This document shows, piece after piece, positions 27,322-35,756 of a DNA stretch of 64,000 bases; the stretch's first letter is position 1, and each line of letters begins with the position of its first letter. The DNA is from Pseudobdellovibrionaceae bacterium (GTDB lineage Bacteria > Bdellovibrionota > Bdellovibrionia > Bdellovibrionales > Bdellovibrionaceae). A program made the translations under genes and the position numbers. Under the pieces are notes generated by a model. The model saw only the letters and a program-made list of their open reading frames with translations, was not told where the DNA came from and did not search any database. The stretch covers positions 372,001 to 436,000 of the forward strand of contig JAHBUV010000001.1 in the NCBI GenBank assembly GCA_019637915.1, in the 5' to 3' direction.

Positions 27322-28134
27322 ATGAAGGTCTTGATCCTGAGCCGCCGGCCCTCTTTGTATTCGCCCCGTCGCCTTCTCGAGGAGTTCGAGAAGGCCGGAC
27401 ATACGTCCGTCCTCCTGGACCCCGACCTGGGCGATGAGTGCCGGCAATTCGAGCCGCAAGTCATCGTGCCGCGTTTCGGGGCCTGGAAGTTCGAGGAGTC
27501 CTTGAGCCTGCTGCAATCCTTTGAAAAACGCCGCGTGCCTTGCGTGAACCGCCCGAACGCCCTGCGGGACGCGCGCCACAAATGGATCGCCTACCTGACC
27601 CTGCGCGAGGCCGAACTGCCCGTGCTGCCGACCTCCTGCCTGACGAAAGCGGAATTGCCCACGCAGTACCCCTATGTGGTGAAGATCCCGGATCTGTGCA
27701 AGGGCGAAGGGGTGTTTTTGATCCGCAAGCATGAAGACCGACTGGCTCTGCTGGGTCCCGCCGAAGTGCCCGAGTGGGTGATGCAGCCCTACATGGCTTA
27801 CGCCGAGGGGCGCGACCGCCGTTTCCTCGTCACCCGTGAAGAAGGCATCATCGCCGCCATCGAGCGCGAGGCCGCCGCCGGTGATTTCCGCAGCAACCTG
27901 TCCTTGGGGGGCCGGGGCCGCATCCATGAGCCCTCCGCCTTGGAAAAGCGCCTGGTGATGGACGCCTTGGACGTCTTTGGCCTGCATGTGGCCGGCGTGG
28001 ACCTGATGCTCACCCCGCAGGGCCCCATCATCAATGAGGTGAACGGCTGTCCGGGGCTGGAAGGTCTCGAAAAAATCACCGGCGTCAACGCCGCCGCGGC
28101 CTACGTGCGCCAGGCGGAGGCCCTGCTGCGCTGA
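27322..28134 (+). CDS. RimK-like ATP-grasp ligase
   Basis: A 270-residue ATP-grasp protein of the RimK class: N-terminal pre-ATP domain 'MKVLILSRRPSLYSPRRLLEEF', 'VNRPNALRDARHKW' (about 72-85), ATP-binding strand 'YPYVVKIPDLCKGEGVFLI', and the metal-binding 'GPIINEVNGCPGLEGLEKITG' near the C terminus. RimK family members add amino acids to protein or small-molecule carboxylates; the substrate here is not evident. ATG 27322. Divergent from the BFD-like gene. Confidence 0.88.
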   Translation: MKVLILSRRPSLYSPRRLLEEFEKAGHTSVLLDPDLGDECRQFEPQVIVPRFGAWKFEESLSLLQSFEKRRVPCVNRPNALRDARHKWIAYLTLREAELPVLPTSCLTKAELPTQYPYVVKIPDLCKGEGVFLIRKHEDRLALLGPAEVPEWVMQPYMAYAEGRDRRFLVTREEGIIAAIEREAAAGDFRSNLSLGGRGRIHEPSALEKRLVMDALDVFGLHVAGVDLMLTPQGPIINEVNGCPGLEGLEKITGVNAAAAYVRQAEALLR

Positions 28135-28187
28135 ACATTCACGCGGCTCGCCTTGATCCGCGCGGGCTCCCGGCCCACCATGGCCCC

Positions 28188-28913
28188 ATGACGGAAGCCG
28201 TGCACCTCGTGCCCATCCTGCAAGACAATTACGTGTTCGTGGCGGTCTCCCGCGACGGCCGCGCCGTGGTCGTCGATCCGGGCGAAGCGCGCGAGGTGCG
28301 GGACTTCCTGCGGGAGCGAGACTTGATCCTGGACGCCGTGCTGATCACCCACCATCACGGCGATCACGTGGGCGGCGTGGCGGAACTGCTCGCGACCACC
28401 AATCCCCTGGCGAAGGTCTTCGTCCCGCGCCGGGACCGCGGCCGCTGGGACTTCACAACGGATTTTGTTGATGAGGGGGATCTGGTCGAAACCGCCGGGT
28501 TTTCCTTCCGGGTGATGGCCCTGCCCGGCCATACCCTGGATCACGTGGCCTATCATGAGGAATCGCGGGGCTGGCTGTTCTCGGGCGACGTGCTGTTCGG
28601 TTTGGGCTGCGGCCGTCTTTTTGAAGGCACGCCGGCGATGATGCACCAAAGCCTGCGGCGCTTGACGGCACTGCCCGACGCCACGCGGGTCTTCTGCGCC
28701 CATGAGTACACGGAAACGAATTTGCGCTTCCTGCGCAGCCTCGATGAAACACGCGACTTGAGCGAACTGGAACAGGACGTGCGCGGCAAGCGGCGGCAGG
28801 GCCAACCGACCGTGCCGCTGTCCCTCGAGAGGGAAAAGCGCTGGAACCCTTTCCTGGGCGCCACAAACATCGCGGAGTTCACCACCCTCCGCGAACGCCG
28901 GAATCATTTCTGA
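28188..28913 (+). CDS. gloB: Hydroxyacylglutathione hydrolase (glyoxalase II)
   Basis: A 241-residue metallo-beta-lactamase-fold enzyme: 'ITHHHGDHVGGV' (THxHxDH metal motif, about 53-64), 'LPGHTLDHVAY', 'FSGDVLFGLGCGRLFEG' and 'CAHEYTETNLRF', the full set of glyoxalase II signatures. It hydrolyses S-D-lactoylglutathione to D-lactate and glutathione in the cytoplasm. The stop codon lies in the first bases of palindromic repeat copy 2. Confidence 0.93.
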   Translation: MTEAVHLVPILQDNYVFVAVSRDGRAVVVDPGEAREVRDFLRERDLILDAVLITHHHGDHVGGVAELLATTNPLAKVFVPRRDRGRWDFTTDFVDEGDLVETAGFSFRVMALPGHTLDHVAYHEESRGWLFSGDVLFGLGCGRLFEGTPAMMHQSLRRLTALPDATRVFCAHEYTETNLRFLRSLDETRDLSELEQDVRGKRRQGQPTVPLSLEREKRWNPFLGATNIAEFTTLRERRNHF

Positions 28914-29039
28914 AGGTACCGCCTACTTTCTGGTATCCCACCGCATTATCAATCTCGCGTTCCGGCCTTTCCACTCTGCAAGCAAAGAAAGACTGACCGG
29001 AGATAACGCGAAGTGATACCAGAAAGTAGGCGGTACCTT
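28913..29039. repeat. Palindromic repeat, copy 2
   Basis: 127 bases beginning AAGGTACCGCCTACTTTCTG and ending in the reverse complement. Against the reverse complement of copy 3 (30969-31095) I count only four base differences, all near one end of the interior. It ends gloB on one side and supplies the TAA of the exported protein on the other. Confidence 0.88.
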
Positions 29040-29465
29040 TTAAAACAGAACGCTCAGAACACCCACGGTCTGCTGCAATTCGCGGGCGACGGGGTTGTTG
29101 GCGCCGAGACAGCCCGTGAGCTGCTTCCTGCCGGAGATCGCCGTCACGAAACTGCGCGGGCAAAGGCCGCGGTCATTCGTCTTGCCTTTGGTTTTTTCGA
29201 TCTTCTCGCGAAGGAACTGGTAATCCGTTTGGCTGATGTCACGGACACCTTGGCTGCCGGCATTGTTCATGAATTTCACCGTCGCCCCTTTGGCAAACGG
29301 CGTGATAGAGAACTGGCTGACACGATCACCATAGACCACCTGAAAGCGCAGCTCATTCTTCGCCGGCGGAATGGCCGCGCGCGCGGTTTTCTTTTTCGCA
29401 GCGAAGGCCGGCGCGGCGGCCAAGGTCAGGGCGAGAATCAGTTGTTTGAACGCAAAAAACTTCAT
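29040..29465 (-). CDS. Small exported protein of unknown function
   Basis: A 141-residue protein with a signal peptide (1-22, 'AFAA'), a basic stretch 'KKKTARAA', then a mixed alpha/beta domain ('RFQVVYGDRVSQFSITPFAKG') with two cysteines near 101 and 118. It overlaps the metallopeptidase gene upstream by 4 bases (ATGA), so the two form a unit. The TAA stop is created by the edge of repeat copy 2. It may be a partner or substrate of the peptidase; that is inference from coupling only. Confidence 0.65.
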   Translation of the reverse strand: MKFFAFKQLILALTLAAAPAFAAKKKTARAAIPPAKNELRFQVVYGDRVSQFSITPFAKGATVKFMNNAGSQGVRDISQTDYQFLREKIEKTKGKTNDRGLCPRSFVTAISGRKQLTGCLGANNPVARELQQTVGVLSVLF

Positions 29466-30892
29466 TGGGTGCCTCCGGCGCCGGGAGCGGGAATCGCGGG
29501 ATATTCAGTCCCGCGTTGTTCGTTTTCCGCAGGCAGCTCCACCTCGGAATCACAATAAACGATCTCCGAATGTCGTTCCGGGCATCCCATTTGGCCTCGT
29601 GCTTTGGGTTGGCTCAGGACGATCTTGTTAATCCTCTCCGCCGCGTTCGGGTGGACCCCAACCGGGTTATTGGGGTCCATTTGCCAGCACAGCATCCGGT
29701 AAGCATTGGCATAACCATCCTGATATTGTCGCTGGTCCAGCTTGTGATTCTTTTCGATGTAGGATGGGAGAATCTCCATGGCCAGCCAATCACTGAAGCT
29801 TTCCGTGATTTGGTCCGCATCACAGAAGGGTTCCGGCTCGACCCGCTTTGTCCCATCAGAAGAGCCCACCGCGCCATGGCTATGACCATAACCCGCGAAG
29901 AACGTTCCGGCCGCTTTCTTCGCGCCGATGGAGTCTGAACGCCTCAAACAGGAAATCACGTTCCGGAAAGGAAATTGTTTCTCCAGTTTCTCGGTGGCGC
30001 CTTTATTTTGATATTTAAAACCAAGATCCTGTGGACCGTAGCCGATGAAACAGGGATCGATGCTGTGGGACAGCTCATGGGCGATGACCATTGCGATCTG
30101 AAACTCGCTGTTCGATTGCTGGCTGAAACCCGAGCAGTATTTAAAAATGTTCTTCGTGGGATTGTAGAAAGCGTTGGGAGTGAGCAAGGGGGAAAGGCCC
30201 TGCGTCGCATTGGGCGTCATATCCGAGCAATCCGACCCGTCGAAGCGGATACCTTTGATTTTGCCGATCATGAATTTTTTCTGAGCATCAGGAATCGAAA
30301 GCTGACCGATCCGCTGGGCAATCAAAGCCTTGATGTCCGGAAAAATGCGGTCCTGGATCTTCTTCTCCATTTTGGCATCCAGCAAGTCGACTCGTCCCTG
30401 CTGGCTGAGATCGGACACCACTGTCTGGTACTCATGGCTGTGCATGACATAGCTGATCTCTTTCAAGTTCATTCCTTGCGTGATGCCCGCCATGGGCATC
30501 ATGCTTCCCATGATCTGGCGCTGGGTCAGCGTCGTCAGCGCATCCAAGAGATTGTCATTGCAGGATTTTTGATCCTCCGACGATTCACTCAGGCATTGTG
30601 GCGATTTTTTCAATCCGAATGCGGCCAGTGCCTGGTCCTTGAAGTAGCTCTTTTCCGGGTCATCGAGGTATTTTTTGAAGCGTTCCTCGATGCGGCCACG
30701 GGATTTTTCCGCGTAATCCGCCATTTTCTTCTGAAAAGTCGACGAGCTGATCACTTCCCCCGTGGCATCCTTGTGAGTTCCCGGGGCACAGGAAATGCGG
30801 GCCAGGTCATTGCAGATCGGAGGAACTTGCGCCTGAGCGGCGATCGGCGCGACGGAGAGAAACATCGTGATGAAGACGCTTTTCGTTTTCAT
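29462..30892 (-). CDS. Exported HExxH zinc metallopeptidase
   Basis: A 476-residue protein with a signal peptide (1-21, 'AQAQ'). 'VIAHELSHSIDP' (about 272-283) is an HExxH zinc motif of the M13 (neprilysin)-like form, and 'TESFSDWLAMEIL' about 95 residues later supplies a plausible third-ligand glutamate. 'VGVHPNAAERINKI' near the C terminus matches the usual HP.A.eR motif after the active site. At least eight cysteines suggest disulfides. The base composition is less GC-rich than that of its neighbours, and the gene pair lies between inverted repeats. Confidence 0.8.
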   Translation of the reverse strand: MKTKSVFITMFLSVAPIAAQAQVPPICNDLARISCAPGTHKDATGEVISSSTFQKKMADYAEKSRGRIEERFKKYLDDPEKSYFKDQALAAFGLKKSPQCLSESSEDQKSCNDNLLDALTTLTQRQIMGSMMPMAGITQGMNLKEISYVMHSHEYQTVVSDLSQQGRVDLLDAKMEKKIQDRIFPDIKALIAQRIGQLSIPDAQKKFMIGKIKGIRFDGSDCSDMTPNATQGLSPLLTPNAFYNPTKNIFKYCSGFSQQSNSEFQIAMVIAHELSHSIDPCFIGYGPQDLGFKYQNKGATEKLEKQFPFRNVISCLRRSDSIGAKKAAGTFFAGYGHSHGAVGSSDGTKRVEPEPFCDADQITESFSDWLAMEILPSYIEKNHKLDQRQYQDGYANAYRMLCWQMDPNNPVGVHPNAAERINKIVLSQPKARGQMGCPERHSEIVYCDSEVELPAENEQRGTEYPAIPAPGAGGTQ

Positions 30893-30968
30893 GGCCCATC
30901 ATGGCACGCGGCACCCGCCCCTTCAATCCGCTCCGAATCTCCCCGGCGAAAGTCCAGAGAGCTTCCTG

Positions 30969-31095
30969 AAGGTACCGCCTACTTTCTGGTATCCCGCCGC
31001 GTTGTCTCCGGTCAGTCTTTCTTTGCTTGCAGAGTGGAAAGGCCGGAACGCGAGATTGATAATGCGGTGGGATACCAGAAAGTAGGCGGTACCTT
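30969..31095. repeat. Palindromic repeat, copy 3 (inverted relative to copy 2)
   Basis: 127 bases, the same length as copy 2 but in reverse orientation, with four differences. Its right end forms the TAA stop of the SDR-SRPBCC gene. Copies 2 and 3 flank 29040-30968. The 76 bases between the peptidase start (30892) and this repeat hold no gene and presumably the peptidase promoter. Confidence 0.88.
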
Positions 31096-32499
31096 TTATG
31101 CGAGGGCTGGTTTGCTGTGGCGGCCGAGGAGGGGGACCTGTCCGTAGATCTCGCCGATGGCTTCGCGGCGGTAGGTGAAGATCTTCTCCACGTCGGCGCG
31201 CACGAGGCCGTGGCCGCCGAGCCAGCCGAGGTAACCGCCCGGCAGGATGTAACGGACCGTGTCCGTCATCAGCGTGCCGGATCCCAGGCGTTCGAACTGG
31301 TGCGTGTGGTGCCAGAGCTTGTACGGCCCCTTCAATTGCGTGTCGACGAAATGAAAGGGCGGGTTCCAGTCCTCGATGCGCGTGCGCCACTTCACCGGCA
31401 GGCCGTGGACTTTCAACCGGTACTCGATCTCGGTGCCGCTCTGAATGTCCACGGGATGCATCGACAGCACGTGGAAATCCAGCATGGGCGGCGTCAGGCG
31501 CGCCAGATTCCCCGCCTCGCAGAAAAACGGGAACAGCTGGTCCGGCGGCAACGGCAGGTACTGCTCCGCCACGAAGATCTGCTCGCCGCGGTTGTAGGGA
31601 ACCAGCAGATCGAACAAAGCCGTCTTGAGATCGTGGAACAGGAAATCATAACCCGTGCGTCGGATCATGACGGACGAGACCTTCTGCGAATCCGTGATGA
31701 TCTGGGCCTTTTCCCCGAGCAAGGGCCGCAGCGCCCATTTCGGCGCCGCCATCAGGTGAGGACGGCGCACGATCGCGGCCAAGGTCTTCACGAAATCGCG
31801 GTGGCGCACCGGCTGCGGGGCCACGGCGTTGAAAGAGCCTTTCAAACCCACGTTGTCGAAGGCGTGCAGGAAAAGCCCCACGGCGTCCTCGAGATGGATC
31901 CAACTCATCCATTGCCCGCCCCCGCCGAGGGAGCCGCCCACACCCGCCAGGAACGGCGTCAGCATCTCGTTGAGGGCCCCGCCCTTGTGCGAGAGCACCA
32001 CGCCCAGACGCAGGCAGACGACGCGGGTGCCGTCCTCGGAAAAAGCCTTCGCCTCTTTTTCCCAGGCCACGCACAGCTGCGCCAGGAAGTCCGTGCCGGC
32101 GGCGGCGTTTTCGGTGAGCTCCTCTTCCCCGCGGTCGCCGTAAAATCCCACGGCGGAGGCCGAGACCAGGGTCTTCACCGGCGTGCGGAAACTGGCGCGC
32201 AGGTGGCGCAAGGACAGCACGCGGGAATCCACCAGGCGTTTTTTCTTTTTCGAGGTCCAACGGCCCTCGGCGACGGAATCCCCGAGCAGGTGGATCACCG
32301 CCTCGACGCCCTCGAGGCGGGCCGGCGGCAAAGGCCCCTGCAGAAGATCGCCCTCGATCACCTCGCAAGGAAAGGGGCATTGCAACCGCGCTTTGCGCTG
32401 GTCGCGGGAGACCACGCAGACTTCGTGCCCGGCCCGCACCAGGGCTTTGCCGAGCTCCTTGCCGATCAGTCCGGTGGCTCCGGTCAGGAGGATTTTCAT
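31096..32499 (-). CDS. TIGR01777-type SDR epimerase fused to SRPBCC domain
   Basis: A 467-residue fusion. Residues 1-300: NAD(P)-binding SDR 'GATGLIGKELGKAL', 'VIHLLGDSVAEGRW', 'SASAVGFYGDRGEEELTE' and a C-terminal DUF1731-type segment ('APKWALRPLLGEKAQIITDSQKV'), as in YfcH/TIGR01777 proteins. Residues 310-467: an SRPBCC (START-like) domain, 'QYLPLPPDQLFPFFCEAGNLARLTPP' through 'YILPGGYLGWLGG'. The second domain usually occurs as a separate 150-residue protein. It overlaps the photolyase gene upstream by 4 bases. Substrate unknown. Confidence 0.88.
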   Translation of the reverse strand: MKILLTGATGLIGKELGKALVRAGHEVCVVSRDQRKARLQCPFPCEVIEGDLLQGPLPPARLEGVEAVIHLLGDSVAEGRWTSKKKKRLVDSRVLSLRHLRASFRTPVKTLVSASAVGFYGDRGEEELTENAAAGTDFLAQLCVAWEKEAKAFSEDGTRVVCLRLGVVLSHKGGALNEMLTPFLAGVGGSLGGGGQWMSWIHLEDAVGLFLHAFDNVGLKGSFNAVAPQPVRHRDFVKTLAAIVRRPHLMAAPKWALRPLLGEKAQIITDSQKVSSVMIRRTGYDFLFHDLKTALFDLLVPYNRGEQIFVAEQYLPLPPDQLFPFFCEAGNLARLTPPMLDFHVLSMHPVDIQSGTEIEYRLKVHGLPVKWRTRIEDWNPPFHFVDTQLKGPYKLWHHTHQFERLGSGTLMTDTVRYILPGGYLGWLGGHGLVRADVEKIFTYRREAIGEIYGQVPLLGRHSKPALA

Positions 32500-33812
32500 A
32501 CCGCGGCTCCTTTCAAGGCGGCGGCGTAAGCGCGCAGAGCGCGGCCGCGGGCCTCGTCGTGGTTCACCAAAGGCTTGAGCGCCCCGGCGCTGCCCCATTC
32601 CGGCACCCAACGACGGATGTACTCACCGTCAGGGTCGAATTTTTTCGCCTGGGTCAGGGGATTGAAAATGCGGAAGTACGGGGCGGCGTCGCAGCCGCTG
32701 CCCGCCGCCCACTGCCAGTTGCCGTTGTTGGCGGAGAGGTCATAGTCCAGCAGGCGGCGCGCGAAATAGGCTTCGCCCTCGCGCCAGTGGATCAGCAGGT
32801 GCTTGCAGAGGAAACTCGCCGTCACCATGCGCGCCCGGTTGTGCATGAATCCCGTGGCGTTGAGCTCGCGCATGCCGGCGTCGACCAAAGGATAACCGGT
32901 TTTCCCTTCCGCCCAGCGCTCGAAATCGCGCCGGGAGTTCCGCCAGGCGATGTCATCGTACTCCGGCCGGAAGGACCGCTCCACCACGCGGGGATGATGC
33001 CAAAGAATCTGCTTGAAGAAATCCCGCCAGATCAATTCCGACAGCCAGGTGGCGTTGAGCTCACGCCCCAGGCGGGCCAGGGCGCGCACGCTGACCGTGC
33101 CAAAACGCAGGTGCGGACCCAGATGGGTCGTGCCGTTTTCCAACGCGGGGAAATCCCGGGTCTTGTCGTAATCGCGGATGAGGGCCTTGGACAGCCGGCG
33201 CGGCGGGGCTTTGAGCAGGCTGCGCGTGAAACCGAGTTCTCCGAGGGACGGCAATTCCTCCCGGGATTTCGGGCGATGGAAATGACCCCGGTGACGCCCC
33301 CAGGAGAAAGGTTTCAAATCCTGCTCCGAAAGACGCTTGAGCACCTTGTTCTTGTAAGGCGTGAAGACGGTGTAAGGCCGGCCGGCTTCCGTCAGCACCT
33401 CGTCCCTCTCGAAAAGGGATTGATCCTTGGAGGACTTCACCTCGATGCCTTGGCCGCGCAGGAACCCGCTCACTTCCTCGTCGCGGCGGCGGGCCGCGGG
33501 CTCGTCGTCATGATTGAAGTACACGGCGCGCACGCGGTGCTCGCGCACGAGCTTTTTCCAGACGTCCAAAGGCGGACCCCGGCGCGTCCACAGCTCGGCT
33601 CCCTCTTCGCGCAAGGCCTCCCGCAGAAAACCCAGGCTGTCATGAAGGAAACTGACGCGGGCGTCATCCCGGTCTTCCAGACGCCCCAGAATGTCCGTAT
33701 CGAAAATAAAAAGGGGTTGAACCGCTCTTTGCTCCGACAAAGCGTGAAAAAGTCCCGCATTGTCTTCCAAACGCAGGTCACGACGGAACCAAAAAACGGT
33801 GATTTCGGACAT
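32496..33812 (-). CDS. phr: Cryptochrome/DNA photolyase
   Basis: A 438-residue protein: N-terminal photolyase alpha/beta domain 'VFWFRRDLRLEDNAGLFHAL', and the FAD-binding C-terminal domain 'ELIWRDFFKQILWHHPRVV', 'GYPLVDAGMRELNATGFMHNRARMV', 'NNGNWQWAAGSGCDAAPYFRIFNP'. These match class I CPD photolyases, which repair UV dimers with blue light. The conserved tryptophans of the electron chain appear to be present. Forms a unit with the SDR-SRPBCC gene; such pairing is seen in several genomes. Start ATG 33812. Confidence 0.93.
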   Translation of the reverse strand: MSEITVFWFRRDLRLEDNAGLFHALSEQRAVQPLFIFDTDILGRLEDRDDARVSFLHDSLGFLREALREEGAELWTRRGPPLDVWKKLVREHRVRAVYFNHDDEPAARRRDEEVSGFLRGQGIEVKSSKDQSLFERDEVLTEAGRPYTVFTPYKNKVLKRLSEQDLKPFSWGRHRGHFHRPKSREELPSLGELGFTRSLLKAPPRRLSKALIRDYDKTRDFPALENGTTHLGPHLRFGTVSVRALARLGRELNATWLSELIWRDFFKQILWHHPRVVERSFRPEYDDIAWRNSRRDFERWAEGKTGYPLVDAGMRELNATGFMHNRARMVTASFLCKHLLIHWREGEAYFARRLLDYDLSANNGNWQWAAGSGCDAAPYFRIFNPLTQAKKFDPDGEYIRRWVPEWGSAGALKPLVNHDEARGRALRAYAAALKGAAV

Positions 33813-33897
33813 GACACGATGATAATTGTTGAGCGCGATCAGCACCAGATCTAAGTTCAATGGTGATCGAAACATCAAATCGAGGTGTCGGTCTGCC

Positions 33898-35247
33898 ATG
33901 TCAGAAAACAAGGGTCCGCGAAAGATCGATCGCATCAAATCCGGCGTCCTCTCCCGGGGCTTGAGCCTGGCGCGTCTCGGGATTGGCACGGGGGCCCAAT
34001 TGGCCGGGCGCGGAATCGCCCAGCTCTGGGAAAACAAGGATTTCCGCGACGAGAAATGGAAGGCCTTTTTCAGCGAGCAAGCCCGGCGTTTTTCCCGCGA
34101 GATGGGCGAACTCAAAGGGTCGCTGATGAAGGCCGGGCAGATGCTCTCCATGTACGGCGAGCATTTTTTCCCGCCGGAAGTGAACCAATTCCTGAAATCC
34201 CTGCAGCATGAAAGCCCCCCCGTGCGCTGGCCCGCCATGCGCGCCACGCTGGTCAAGGAATTGGGCGAAGCGAAGCTCGCCGAACTTGAAATCGAGGAGG
34301 ACAGTCTCGCTTCGGCCTCGATGGGACAGGTGCACCGCGCCCGCATCCGCGCCACCGGTGAGCAGATCGTTTTGAAAATCCAGTACCCCGGCGTCGACAA
34401 GGCCGTGGACAGCGACTTGCGCGCCATCCGCGGTTTTTTGAACATGATGCAGGTCTTCCCGAAGGACTTCAACGCCGACCCGATTTTCGATGAGCTGCGC
34501 GAGATGCTGCAGCAGGAAACGGATTATCGCCTCGAGGCCGACCTCACGGAGCGCTACGCCGCCGAACTCCAAGGCGATGAACGCTACGTGGTGCCGCGGG
34601 TGTTCCGCGATTACTCCACCGGCAAGGTGCTGGCGCTGAGCTTCGAAGCCGGCGTGCGCGTCGATGATCCCCTGGTGCAGTCCCTGTCCGCCGGGCGCCG
34701 CCACCGCCTGGCGGAAAATTACCTCGATCTTTATTTCCTCGAGATCTTCCGCTGGAGCCTGGTGCAGACCGACCCCCATGCCGGCAATTACCGCGTCCGC
34801 CTGCGCCCCGACGGCCGCGACCAGCTGGTGCTGCTCGATTTCGGCGCGACCCGCCCTTACGGGGAGAAATTCATGGGCCCCTACCGGCGCATGATCAAGG
34901 CGAGCGTGCTCGGGGATCTCAAGAAATTCCACCGCGCCGCCCGCGATCTCAGTTTCCTGCAGGAGAACGACGACCCCGCTCTGGAGAAGCTCTTCGAGGA
35001 GTTCTGCTTCATGATCGTCGAGCCCTTCCGCGAGAACGGCTTTGACTGGAAGAACACCGATCTGCCCCAGCGCACCTCCCGCAAAGTGCTCGAGATCCTG
35101 AGGGGCTTCGCGTGGCGCACGCCGCCGCGCGAGGTGCTTTTCCTGGACCGCAAGACCGGCGGCGTGTTCATCATGATGTCTTTGTTGGGAGCGAAAATCC
35201 AAGGGCGCGATCTGATTCTGCGCTATCTGTCCGAGATCGGGGACTGA
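33898..35247 (+). CDS. ABC1/UbiB-family atypical kinase
   Basis: A 449-residue protein with the hallmark 'KGSLMKAGQMLSMYG' (KxGQ motif, about residues 74-88), 'EEDSLASASMGQVHRAR' (Ala-rich loop), 'VLKIQYPGVDKAVDSDL', 'TDPHAGNY' and 'LLDFGATRPY' (DFG). UbiB/ADCK proteins are ATPases linked to quinone biosynthesis and lipid handling. No C-terminal TM pair is obvious, so it is nearer the ADCK1/MDR-type soluble group. GAGGTG precedes the ATG. Confidence 0.9.
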   Translation: MSENKGPRKIDRIKSGVLSRGLSLARLGIGTGAQLAGRGIAQLWENKDFRDEKWKAFFSEQARRFSREMGELKGSLMKAGQMLSMYGEHFFPPEVNQFLKSLQHESPPVRWPAMRATLVKELGEAKLAELEIEEDSLASASMGQVHRARIRATGEQIVLKIQYPGVDKAVDSDLRAIRGFLNMMQVFPKDFNADPIFDELREMLQQETDYRLEADLTERYAAELQGDERYVVPRVFRDYSTGKVLALSFEAGVRVDDPLVQSLSAGRRHRLAENYLDLYFLEIFRWSLVQTDPHAGNYRVRLRPDGRDQLVLLDFGATRPYGEKFMGPYRRMIKASVLGDLKKFHRAARDLSFLQENDDPALEKLFEEFCFMIVEPFRENGFDWKNTDLPQRTSRKVLEILRGFAWRTPPREVLFLDRKTGGVFIMMSLLGAKIQGRDLILRYLSEIGD

Positions 35248-35252
35248 AAGGG

Positions 35253-35753
35253 ATGAGCATGTCACTTCGTTCGTTGTTGCCCGCGCTGTTGCTGTCCATG
35301 AGCGTGAGCTCCCTGGCCCGGGCCGAATCGTCCAAAAAAATCACCTGGGCCGACGTGCCGACGCAGGTCCTGCGCGGCGAAAAGCCCGAGGCTTCGCCGC
35401 GGGTGAAACTGGTGCTCCTGGATTTCTGGGCCTCGTGGTGCGAGCCCTGCCGGCAGTCCCTGCCGTTTTACGACGAGCTTCAGAGGAAATACGCCGCCAA
35501 GGGCGTGCTGTTCATCGCCGTCAGCGCCGATGAGCAGGAAAAAGAAGCGCGGGAATTTTTGAAAAACGTCAAATTCTCTTTCCCCGCCGTTTGGGACAAG
35601 GACCGCCACCTGGTGAACAAGTTGCAGCTGCAGGCCATCCCCGCCCTGGTGGCGATGAAGGCCGACGGCGAGGTGCTGGGCACCGAGCGCGGCTTCACCG
35701 TGCAAAAGCGCCGCGCCCTGCCCGGCAAGATCGACGCCTGGCTGGCCAAATAG
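35253..35753 (+). CDS. TlpA-like periplasmic thioredoxin
   Basis: A 166-residue protein with a signal peptide (1-23, 'ARA') and a thioredoxin fold: 'LLDFWASWCEPCRQSLPFYDEL' with the active site WCEPC at 62-66, and the cis-proline region 'LQAIPALVAM'. It is likely a thiol-disulfide reductase of the TlpA/ResA class, often used in cytochrome c or oxidase assembly; the CtaA gene nearby would fit that. Start ATG 35253, 5 bases after the UbiB-like gene. Confidence 0.88.
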   Translation: MSMSLRSLLPALLLSMSVSSLARAESSKKITWADVPTQVLRGEKPEASPRVKLVLLDFWASWCEPCRQSLPFYDELQRKYAAKGVLFIAVSADEQEKEAREFLKNVKFSFPAVWDKDRHLVNKLQLQAIPALVAMKADGEVLGTERGFTVQKRRALPGKIDAWLAK

Positions 35754-35756
35754 AAT

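Noticed and set aside
28913-31095. Classical composite transposon
   Set aside because: The flanking repeats are only 127 bases and contain no transposase; no target-site duplication was evident by eye.
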